Below are positions 29,101 to 41,100 of a stretch of 64,000 nt of DNA, in pieces. The position numbers and the translations under genes are program-made. How positions within the stretch are numbered: position 1 is the stretch's first letter; every line of letters begins with the position of its first letter. This DNA comes from Mesostigma viride (taxonomy: Eukaryota; Streptophyta; Mesostigmatophyceae; Mesostigmatales; Mesostigmataceae). The DNA lies in NCBI GenBank assembly GCA_009746045.1, contig RPFO01000085.1, forward strand, positions 250,001 to 314,000, in the 5' to 3' direction. The notes beneath the pieces are model-generated. The model was not told the origin of the DNA and did no database searches. It saw nothing but the letters and a program-made list of their open reading frames with translations.

Positions 29101-32100
29101 CCAGAATTAATATTCTGTCGCTGACCATAAAATTTTGAATGCAACGGTCATATAAATTATACTCCATCGCTGACCATAAAATTTTGAATGCAACGGTCAT
29201 ATAAATTATACTCCATCGCTGACCATAAAATTTTGAATGCAACGGTCATATAATTTATACTCCATCGCTGACCATAAAATTGAGTGCAACTTTCCCATAG
29301 AATAAAATGGTCTCCACTATTTCCGAAACGTAAAAATCAGCATCACCAGCGTCACCATCACCATTCCCGTGTGAAATGAGTCAAAGTGGTGATGCTGGTG
29401 ATGCTATCCCTATTGGTAGATACTCCAAGTACGTCTACTAGCAGCCAATCGGATCGCTCGGATTTGGCGGGTGTAGCAAGTTCCTAGTACAGATACGCGA
29501 GGCCGCGGAACTACCTAGTGCACATGAGTTGGAGCCAATCAAATGGGAGGAAATGTACTTTATTATCATACATGGGGGCAAGCAAGCCCCGTGGAAAGGG
29601 CAAAACAACGGCCCGAGGACTTCAATTCTTCAGCTCGAAGGGGAGGAACCAACGCTCCTTCTCCACCTTCTCGAGCCCAGCAATGTCCTCCAAGGAAAGA
29701 GCGCCCAAACGGAAGTCGCAGAAAAGGTCCTCGCCCAGACGCTCCAAGTCCAGGTCCAGGTCCATGTCCTCCACGCGGAAGGGGCCCATCGCCGAAAACA
29801 TATCCTCCTCCTCCAGAGCGCAAGGAGCGGGGGCGGGAGCGAGAGACTTCTCCTCCTCGGCGGCCATCAGATCGATAGCCTCGCGGATCTCGCGGTCGCT
29901 GCGCTGGATGCGGGACTCGCTCAAAAGATCCTTCACGGGACCCTCGAAGGCGCCCCAACCGAGCACCTCGTCGTCCTGCACGTGCGCCTCCGAAGACTTG
30001 GGAGGAGAACCGCGGAAGTAGGGAGACAGACGGCGACGGCAGCCGCGCAACTCGCGGCGAGAGCTGTCCTTCACGCGAGCGCCCATCCCGTCGTGAGGGC
30101 GCAGGTGCGGGTTCTTGCCCTTCACGCGAAGGCAGCGGCGGAAAGGAGCCGGCATGCAAGGGGCGCACGGAGTGCGAGGAGAAGGGAGGCGAGCCGGCTC
30201 CGACTCAGCGTCAGAAGACGACTCGGAAACGGCGTCAGCGGCCACAACAGAGGAAACCTCCTCCTCCTGATCCCCTTTCTCGGAGGAGCCGCCCTCAGAG
30301 GAGCTGTAGCTGAAGGAGGGCACGTTCTCGTAGTCCTCCTCCTCGTCCCGCTGCATCTCCTTCGCGCGGGCCTTGCGAAGGCGGGCCTGCTTGTTCTGAG
30401 TTTCGCGGCAAGAAAGGCACGCCAGCGTGAACCCGTTCGCCAAGCGGGCGGACACGAAATAAGACTCGGGGAACGCCAGGTTGCACTTGTTGCAATACAG
30501 GAAACGGGCGGAGGAAGCCATAGCCAGAAAGAAAGCAAGGAAGAACGATAGCTGTGATGCGTGAGTGAGATGGCCAAGTCCGAGGGGACCACGCACTTTC
30601 TACGCGGACCGGCCTCGATTCCCGTGCGCTCCCATTGGACGAAAACGGATGGCGTCGCGCCCGCTGGAAACTTCTAGAAGATTCCCGCGGCCCGCCACGA
30701 GATCTTGTCAGCGGATCCGGAAAGAGATCCCGTGCGTCACCACCGGCCGCCAGCCGCCACTCGTAGACCGAGAAGGACGGAACGGACACGACACGCGCAG
30801 GCGGTTACGAGATCCCGTGCACGCCCATTGGACAGGCCGGGACGCGGGGCAGAAAGACCGTTACGACCACCGCGCGCCGAGCGCCCATTGGTCCAGCCAC
30901 CACACGCGAGACCCACGGGAAAGGACAAAAACACTCCAACGCGCAAGGAACACGCACAGACGCACACGCACACACGAACAGCCATAGCCAACACTCCTAC
31001 ACAACAGACATGGACGCCTTCTCCGTTTTGTGCGAGGCCGCTCAGGCTCAGGCTCAGACTAAGGCTAAGGATCAGGCACTCCTTGCGATCCCGGAAATGC
31101 ACTCTCTGAACCTCTCTGACGACGAGAAGGAGGCCGCCACCGCGCTCGCCACGCTCAAAATCGTGCCCGAGGTCATCAAGGCGGTCCAGGCGGGCACGGG
31201 GGCTGCAAACAACAACAACAACAAGCGGACGCCCGCGCCCACGCCCGCGCCCACGCAGACGCAGACGCAGCCGCAGACGCAGACGCAGGCAAACGCCAAC
31301 GTCAACCTCAACGCGCAGAGGCCAAAACGACCCCTGGAGATGGCGCCCGCGCCTTTGCCCGCCCCGGCCCTTTCGCCAGCCCTTTCGCAGGCCCCTGCGC
31401 CCACGCCCATCCTCTCGCTGCCGGAGGGAGCCGTCACCATGGAGGTCGTGCACCCGGACGGGAGGAAGGAGCTCGTTTACCGCATCGTGCCCGCGGTGGT
31501 GGCGGCAAAGAGAGCGAAGACGGTCATCTCCGTCGCCGTGGGCGTGCCCTGCAACCCGCAGACCGTCGTGGGCGTGCCCAAGCTGCCCCAAGTCGTGCCC
31601 AGGCCCGCGGGGCCCCCGCTCCTGCCGCCAGTCAAGCTCTTCGCGCAGGGGATGCAGAACCTCGCCAGGATGCAAGTCGCCGCGACCGCCATGGCCGCCA
31701 GAAGCCCCGTCCTCGCACAGCCGCAGCCGCAGCCGCAGCAGCCGCAGCAGCCGAGGCAGATCCTCCCCAACCACGTGCTCATCAACAGGGACGTGCCCGT
31801 TCACGCGCCCAGGCAGCACTCCGCGCAGGTCAGGGCGCTGCTCACGAGGAACCCGGCAGCCAGGGTCTTCCCCACGCCGGCGGGCGAGCAGCACAAGGTC
31901 GACAGGCTCCTCCTGCTGCCCGGGGAGGACAGGAAGCCCGCGCGCGTGGAGAACATCGACCCGGAGCAGGAGGCCAAGCTCGTCTACCCCCTCGTGGTGG
32001 TCACGCCCGCCAAGTGCTGGGGGCAGATGCCCACCAAGGTGCCGCTCGACAAGGCCGAGGACAAGGAGCAGGAGGCCATCTGGAGGAACATCCGCAACGC

Positions 32101-35100
32101 CCAGATCGAGGAGGGGTGGAGGCAGCCGTGCGTGCTGGCGGGGACCTGCAAGGCGGTCAGGGCCGAGAGGGACGCGGTGGACGCCTGCCTGGCCAAGATC
32201 GCGCCCTCGTCTCCGGAGATGGCGGCTCGCATCGACCAGCGCGCGGCGTTGCGCACGCAGGCGCTGGCTCTGGCGACTCTGAACGAGCACGTCTTGAGGG
32301 ACTTGCTTCCTCTGGTGCCCGAGGACCGCCGGCGGGACTACGCTACGATGGCGAGGGAGTTCAGCTTCTTCGCGAGGAGCACTGTGGTGCGGGCTTGCGC
32401 TTCCGCGGGTCGCTCTGGTGCTGCCGCTATTCAGAATAGGGTGGCTAACTTGCGGGACAAGGCGACGGCGCTGTTCTCGTACACGCCCGTGGGCGAGCTG
32501 TAGATGGGGATACTTGGGGATACTTGGGTATTGGACTTGGACTTGGGTATTGGACTTGGGAATTGATGGATGAAATGTAATGAGTAATAAAGAACTTTAT
32601 TGATGAATGAATAATAAAGTGTTTTGTTGATGATTCCAACAATGAGTGGACCCACTAGCTACCTGGCCAAAAGGCCTCTCGCCGCCCGGGAATGGGGAAT
32701 TTGAAGTTGTATCTGGGGTATACAACCTCGGCATGTGTAAATAATAAAGATTCTCGATGCCCGGGACTGGGAATTCCAGAGGTTACGGAAGCTAGCGTAC
32801 CCTGGTGGCAGAATTTTTTTTTTCACGTACCCACTATGACACCCGATGGTTGACAGGACCGCAAAGATTATAATATTTTTCGTCGTGTGGTTTCTAATAT
32901 TCGTGGGGGGGTCCATACCGGTATGGCTCAGATCTCGAAACCCCTATGACGCTGATAAGCAGTATCATCAGTGGCTCAAACAATCTCACGTCACCGATAA
33001 ATTTCTGTATATCGCCATCGGACTCGTAGCAGTATCCGTACTCCCACCTATCCTTTTCGGGATACACAAACTGATCTCATGGGGGATACCGTCAATGAAG
33101 CCGTTCTCGGCCCCTGAACGTGTACCGACTTATTGGAAAGAGCTGGTAGAAAAAGGGGAGGCGCAATTTGACACGCAATTCGGATATTATAAGTACACGT
33201 AAGGACGCATGTGTTAATAATAAAGGACTTTGTGAATGGATCAGTGAATATTAAAGCCCTCTCACTGCCTGGGATCGGGGAATTAGAAGTTTACACACAA
33301 TGAGTAAACCTCGGCATGTGTGAATAAAAAAGTACTCTCGCTGCCCGGGACTAGGGAATTTGAAGTAACTTATCCCATAAGTCACCTCGGCATGTGTGAA
33401 CAATCAAGTCCTCTCGATGCCCGGGACCGGGAACGGGAAGTTGAAACCCCGCGTTTGAACCTCCTTGTGGCTCGAACAGAGGTTGAATACGCCATAGTGA
33501 ACCTCGGAGTGTGTGAACAATAAAGGACGCTGCTTGGCGCCAGGGAATTTCCAGAGACCACATAACGTGGTCACTTCGGTGTGAGAAAGCTACTCCGGTT
33601 TGATCCTCTTTGCCTGCTGCTCCTGTTTGATCAGAAGTCGGTTCTGTTGCATCAGAATCCTGTTCTTCTCTGCGAACTCTGGACCGCGGTACTTGCGAGC
33701 CTCCTCATAGTGCCCCATTCTCTCTAGCCCGGGTGCAAGTGCCTCCTCTATATCCACAGCAACCTTCTTCGGGTCCCCACCCTTTGATACCATGCCCTGG
33801 TGGCTCAGATGGAAGAATTCTGCCAATGAGCTCATGGCGTCCGTAAATGTGTTTCTGGTCGCCTGACTCCTCTTCACCAGCTTTTGATTCTCGCGGTACT
33901 TGGCCGTGTGGTCTCCCGTGACGAGTTTGTTGCTCACGTCGTTCACGAATGCGTACACACGAGGAGGCACCTTCTCCTTCGAGCTGTTCTTGATTGCCAG
34001 CATGTCTGACTTTACAGCCTCTGCCGCCTTGATTCGAGGGGTCTCGGCCAGAGCGGAACGAGACAACGGGACGAATTCCTCGCCGGTTTTGTCACGATAC
34101 CTATCATGGAGGTCCTGGATGAGACTAGGGTCTGCGTCGAGGTACCTCTCCAACAACACGGTGATGGCACGGCGACAAACGGCGGCCTTTTTGCCTGGAA
34201 GCAACTGAATGATGTTCAAGATCCCAGCTCGGTCTGTGACCGGAGTCTCTCGCTGCCCGGGACCGGGGAATTTGAAGTTTACACAAAGAGAGTAAACCTC
34301 TTTGTGGACTTTGCCAAGCCTTGCGAACGTGTTATTGGCGTGGATACCGGAGTTCTTTGTGAAAGCCCCGTCATCAGTCATGAACAGCATAACCTTTATT
34401 ACGTCGATGACCGATATTTGGCCGTCGACGTTTACGCGGATCTTCCCCTCGAACGGGTCATCCTCGTCGTCACGGAAAGGACGAGAGGGGCAGAGGTACC
34501 TCTCCATGATCTTGTTTGTCTCCATGGCTCCGTATTTCTTGATCGGTTGTTTGCTTTTACATATCATTTGAGGGAGGTCTAAACGTCCGCCACCTTCGAA
34601 AACCACGTCACCGGTCCCCAAACGGCGTATCATACGTGGACCGTCCTACGAATGCCACGTGGAGTGTCTGAGTATCTGGCCGTCCATTCACTTCCCCCTC
34701 TTCTAGAAGCCCGTACTAGAGTAATTCAGAGTTCAGGAGCGTTCGTTGCTTATTTGAAATTGTCACCCGCTCTCTGACGAAAGGGTCCCCGTCCTCGCAC
34801 GCCATTCTCGCAGCGATGGAGATCGGCGAAGGAGAGCCCGCGTCCTACGAGTCCCTCCCCCCGGAACTCATCAAAAAGATCGTGGAAAAGTCTTGGCCGT
34901 TCGGCGATGGCATCAACAAGGCCACGCAGAAAGCGTACGAGGAGGTGAAACGAGAGAAGTTGGAAGAGGAATATCTCAAAAGGCGGTACGTGAACTTGGA
35001 GCTGGCCGTTTCCAAAGAGCTGGCGTTTCGTCAAGAGGCCGAGATCGACCGCATCGACCCTCTTCTTCAACAGAGGACGGACGAACAACTGCGAGGGGTG

Positions 35101-38100
35101 ATGGCCGCCCTCACGCCCGAAAGGCTCCAAGAGTGCGAGGACGCCGTTTTCACGCCCCGGGGGGACAAAATCCACAAGATGTGGGCCCTTTGGGAGGAGT
35201 TGGAGGAAGGCATCGTGCACGTGATGGAGCTGAGGGTGTCTAACAGCATGAGGCGCAGAGTGGAGGAGCGGCTGTACGACGTCGCCGGGAGGAACTGGAC
35301 TTTGCAAGAACGCGCGCACAGTTTCGTGTTCAAGACGTTCAACCAGCTAGAGCGTCAGGAAATAATGGCGGGAAGAAGTACGACCGGATTTCATTGGGAA
35401 CGTTCCGGGTGGTGGTCGAGCGCTACGACGCGACATGTGGACCAATATTCGAACACCACCGTGCTTCAATAGTTCTCCTCCTTGGTCCTAGAGAGGACGG
35501 GGGTTTTGAAACAGTCGCGAAAGGATACGATGCGCGCGGGCCTCTTGTGCCTGCGAATCTTGAGCGTACATGTACGGCGTCTGTCCGTGCAATTCATGCA
35601 TTATTTACGATAATCAATGAAAAAACCTTTTCGCATTCACAATGTGTGCACGCCCATGGGTTGTTGTTATAGCGTAGAAACTGCCACGAGCTACGATAAA
35701 GATATAGGGTCGACGGTGCGAATGAGCACGGAGGGAGCTCAATTGTGCGCCGAGTACGCCTCGGCCCTGCGTTCCGTCGAGAAGGAATCTCCCCCATTGC
35801 CGTGCTCTACTCGGCCATCCTAACGACTCGTTGTCACTTGTGCGTCAGGGGGCGGTATTTTGCGCGGCTTGCGTTCCGTTATGTCCCCAAAACGAACGTG
35901 CGTGGCCCCTTGTTCCGTCCAGCGAGTGTGGGAGGGCATCTGTGTGTCCTTTATTTACAATTCTCAAAATTTTTAACTGTGCGCGACCTAGCGCCTCTTC
36001 TTTCGGTACCTGCGCTGGGCTATGGAGTGCGTGGCCGGCGTCGCGTAATCCGAATACCCTCCTGCGTTCAAATCGCCTCCCGGGACGGGGGTCGATTCGA
36101 CCGCGGTCATATCTCGCATGGGACACGTGAACCCGCCTTGGTGCGCGGAGTGCTTCCGCGACTTTCGAGCGTGGGAGGCGCACGTCTTGTAGCCCTTTCG
36201 GGCGGCGTTGTTGCATTTGTGGTTGTCCTTGGTCTTCGCACTGCACTGTGCCATGTGGTTGTATAAAGAAGGTTCGAGAAAATTTCGATGTTCTGGGCGA
36301 GATTCGAACTCGCGACTTTCGGTTCATAAGGCCGACGCTCTTCCACTGAGCTACCAGAACGTTCGTGTGGCGGTTACGAATCCGGAGAGATTTGTAACCG
36401 CCGGAGAGGGTCAGTAGAGCAAAGGATAAAAGGGCATCCACGAAAGGGAGACGCAGTGGACACACGCAAAAACCAAAACAAACCATGAAAGGCGCGAATC
36501 TGAAACTCGCCATGAAGGAGTGGGAGGACATGCTGCCAAAAACGAAAACGTGAGTGAGTTTTTTGCGTTTTTTGAATCGAGAACCAAAGCGCTGGATCCA
36601 AACACTTGTTCGCTTACCACGGTTCGCCCGGGTTGCCGCTCACGTACCGTTCCTCCTCGCGCAGGATTTTGAAGGAAGTTCCAGACGCGCCTCGTCCGCT
36701 GGGATTCTGGTGGATGAACGCAAAAGAGCGGAATGACATCGTTCTGGCGATGAGAAACGTCATAAGGAACATGGAAGAAGCGGCAAACAGAACGATGGCC
36801 ATGAAAACGCCCCCTGAAGTGTGCAAACGCATACACTCAATCGATGAAAACCGCTCCGTTATTTGGAACGCGGTGGCGGAGGGTTTTTGCGGTGTGACGG
36901 ACGAGTGTAGCTGCGTCCGTCTTGTCTAGCTGCTCGGCGGCCCGTAGGAGGGCGTCGATAGCAAGAGAGGCTTTTCAAAAATGGGCAGGAGTCGCCAGCC
37001 TCGGGCGAGATTGAATCTTTGATATTATGTATTACATCAAGCAAAAATATTTTTCATTTTGAACGAGCATTGGCCATTTGATGATCACTTTCTTGCGTGA
37101 CACGCGCATGTTTTGCACCCCTTTCGAGGCTTGTTCCCGCACCTCTTTCCGGCGAGCGTCTGGGCACTACAGCGTCTGGGCGCCCGTAATACTAACCCTG
37201 GAACCTAAAAACCGCCGGGACCCACGGGGGCCTCGTGGTGGTCCACGGGATTCCGCGTGCCGCGTCCGTTCCGTACTGGCCGTACCCGTCCGTACTCGTC
37301 CGTACCCGTCCGTACCCGTCCGTACCCGTCCGTTCCGTAACCGTCGGATCTCGTACTACAGATTCGGCTGGCTACCCTCGGGCTTTGTGGCTGCCACGTG
37401 GCCTGTTCCTAACTACAGATACTTAAATATACTATGGCACTTAGATATTTTTTACGTTTGGGCCAGAACATTCACATCTTTTCCAAGTCATTAAAAAAAC
37501 ATCGTTGTGTTATGCAGGCATTCGCATATCTACTGGCCTAATTCTGGCAAACATCTACATCCTATGCTGGCATCCTATCTCCAACTGCCTAGTGCTGAAA
37601 ACATGCACATCTTATGCTGGCATCTGTCACCTACACTATCCTTGCAGACTGGGCGCCCTGTGACGCATCAAGGACTGGGAACGAGGCGTTCTGTATCTCG
37701 CTATCTGTTGGGAACGCCTGGCCTCCATCAGGTAGCGAGCTGGCACACGGGAGCCGCCCCACGCGGTCCAGCTCCTTCACCACCAGCCGCTCCATTACAT
37801 CGTCCATCTCCTCAGCCGTGAAGCCGAGGAGCATCCTCAAGTCATCCCTGGCGCCGTGGCCTTCCTTCATCAGGCGCTCCTTGACAGCATCTGCCTGCTT
37901 GGCCTTCTCCTTCAGCTCCAGCACAGCGCAGGCCTCGTGGTAGTAGGCGCACCTCTTCATGTGAGCCTCCACGTCCGCCTTCCTGCCAGTGTAAGAACAG
38001 CCCGTCTTGGACTTGGAGCCGTCCTGCCTCTTGATGTCGACGGAGAAACCGCACTCGAAGCGGTTCTTCTCGCAGGTGGCGAAGTGCTCGTCGACGTCCT

Positions 38101-41100
38101 CCCTGTGAAGGAACATCCCGCAGCCGTAGTCGCAGAAGCCGTAGGGGAGGGAGGCCACCAGCTCGTTGAGGGCGTGGTCCATCTGGTAGAACTTGTGGTA
38201 GTGCGTCAGGACTTCGCAGCTGCACATGGGGCACTTCATGTTCGTGGTCTTGCCGTTCGGCTTGGTGAGATGGAACGCCTTCATCTTCTCCACGCACTCG
38301 GGGCACATCACGCAGTTGCACTCGTGGATGTGGGGATGGTCGATGAGGGCGACCAGCCTCGCGTACTTCCCCGTCTTGCTGGGGGCCAGGCAGAAGGGGC
38401 ACTGCGGCAACTTGATGACGACAGCGTTTTTGACGTTGCAGGACAGCCCTTCGTATTTCTCCTGCCAAGAGCGTTCGCGGAGGCCGGCGGGAGTGGAGAC
38501 CTTCTGCCTCATAGGCATCTCCTTCAGCCGTTTGGCGTCACGGCTTTCTTCTGCAAGCAAAACAAAAAAGCAAAAAAAAAAAACGCAAGCATTGAAAAAA
38601 AAACAAATTTATAAGCCACGGAAAACCACACAAGGGGTGAGCTTTTGGGGGCAAAACCACTTGCAAACGACAGCTCTCCACGGGAAAAGACGGAAAAAGA
38701 CAGGAAAAGGAACATTACCCGGCTCTTGCTCCTGCTCAGCGTCGTATGGCCTGTCGCGAGTTCCTTCCCTTGGAAATGGGCGAGGCACAGGCCTCATTCC
38801 CCCCTCACGCCATGGCTACCATGAGAGTTAGAAGCGGATCCAGCCCTAGGCATCGTGTTCTGAGAGATGTAGTGAGCTTTCTTGGCTATGGCGGTGTGTA
38901 GTGGTGAGTGCTCGTGGAGGCGTGGTGGTTGGGCACATATACACTTCGAAGACCCTTCTCCGCCTCAAAGTTTTTGGGCGATTTGTGACCGTGCGATTGG
39001 CCTGAACAGGCGTTTTGCAGGAGATTTCCCGTGAGACAGCACGCCGTACATGGAATCACGCCAAAAAAATCCGCTGGAAGATCTCGGGATCTCCGTTTTC
39101 TCGTGCCGCGGCTCGGGACTGACAAGTTGGCGTGGCGGTTACTTCACGATTTTAGCGTGGCGTGCCGCGGGAAACGGCCGTTACGTGCCGGTCCAGCGTG
39201 GCGTGCCGCGGGAAACGGCGGTTACATGCCAGGCCAGCGTGGCGTGACGCGGGAAACGGCGGTTTTCTGAACTTGTCCAGCGTGGAGTGCCGCGGGAAAC
39301 GGCGGTTACATGCCAGTCCAGCGTGGCGTGACGCGGGAAAGGCGGTTTCGTATCAGATTTCCCGCGGATTCACGCGGCCCGCGGCCTTCACCGCGTGGAT
39401 TTCCACGGCCGTTTTGCCGTTACCAGCCTGTCACAGCGGCGACCACAGGATTTTTCACAAGTCCCATGCGTCATCCACGGGGAAGGTATAAAACACTTCC
39501 CCCTTTGCATCCAAGGGCATTCTGCAAGCCAAACCGCCATAGCCAAAAAGCTCTCAGCAAAACCAACCCCTTAGCACCAAAACACAATGGCCCGCACTAA
39601 GCGTTTCCCAGTCCGCGCTTACCCAGGCAATGGAGTCAAAGTCCACGATATGACAGACAAGCTCCACGACGCTTTTGACGCAGCTCTCGCAAAAAGGAAC
39701 AAGGAAAACAAGCCAGTCGCAGAAGTGCTGTCCATTTGCATTTGTTGCAATACCTTGCTCCCCATTGACAAGTTTCGCAAGGTCCCCGAGGATATCGGTG
39801 GCTACCACACGGAATGCATCCTCTGCGAGCACATGCTCGAGGTAAACTTCTTTTCCTTGCGTTTTTTGCTGACTTTGGCTGCATTTTTGCACTCCTCCTG
39901 TGGATTCTAACAAGACGCACTGCCCCTTGTCATTTTTTGTGCTGCCCGCCCCACTTTGCAGAACAACGAGATCGACCACAAGCCGATTTTCCCCCCCGAG
40001 TGCCCAGAGTGCGGGGATGAGACCGCTCCGTGGGCTTTCTTCCCCAACGCCAACTGGAAGCGCGAGCTCTGCGTCAATTGCTTCTTCTCCAAGGAGGAGA
40101 ACGTCTTCACTGCTCCGAACATCCCCAGGCCCGTGGACCCCTGCGAGTCCGACCCTCGCTACAACATGCCACTCAAGTGGCAAGTGAGGAAGGCGGACAG
40201 GGACGAGAGGAGGAAGGCGATCCAGGAGGAGGCACGCAGGCGCCTCCAGGAAATCCAGGACGAGTCTGACGCTGAGGTGGGGGCCCTCGAGTCTGAGAAG
40301 GACGAGGACGACGAGGAGCCGTTGGACGACGCGGAGGACCCGTGGTACCAGTTCGAGCGGGATCCCGAGGAGGAGGAGGAGCAGCAGCCCCAGGAGGCTG
40401 TGGTCAAGGAGGAGGAGGAGGAGGAGGAGGAGGAGGAGCCCACCTGCAGGAGGGTGAAGACCACGCCTTCCAAGATGGCCCCCAAGGTCATCGAGGTGGA
40501 GGATGACGATGACGACGTTGTGGAGGTCCCCAAGAGCGACTTCCTCAAGGGAAAGCGCCCTGCTGACTCCCCCCCCACCTCTGAGGAGCCAGTCGTGAAG
40601 AAGGAGAAGGTCTTCCGTGGTGCCAACCCCTCCCAGCGTTTTCGAGCTGGCCCGTCTGGCTCCAACCCCTCCATGAGGCCCTGCTCCATGAAGGGGGACT
40701 AGAGACAAGTCCCTAGGACTTTGTCATTTGTGATGTACACTAGCACGCATGGTAGTCAGTATAGGGCAAGTCCCGTGGGACCTTGTGCATTTTCATATAT
40801 TTACTCATGATTTTATTGAAATAATAAAAGTTTTTTGCATGCAAACATTCACGAACAATGTGCTTATCAAGCCTTGCATGGATATATAATTTAATTACAA
40901 TTTGGACAAGTACTTTGGCCTGTGCACTTAGGTAGCAGGCCCATACGCCTTAGTGTTTGGGACTTAGGCAATTTTCTCAAGTCCGGGACCGCCGAATTCA
41001 GACCCGCGCCTATACTGCACCGTACGACGCCAGAATATGGTACTTGCACCGTACGAATGCAGTATCACGCATCAGAATCGTATATAATGTACATTCTGAA

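Noticed and set aside
30737-32290. 517-residue minus-strand ORF antisense to the 31010 gene
   Set aside because: It is Leu/Arg/Gly/His-rich without domain character and arises from GC-rich codons of the plus-strand gene, which has a clear start, folded C-terminus and poly(A) signals.
39554-40708. 384-residue minus-strand ORF with poly-Leu
   Set aside because: The Leu runs are antisense to the Glu/Lys codons of the 39587 gene, and the ORF ignores a well-supported intron.
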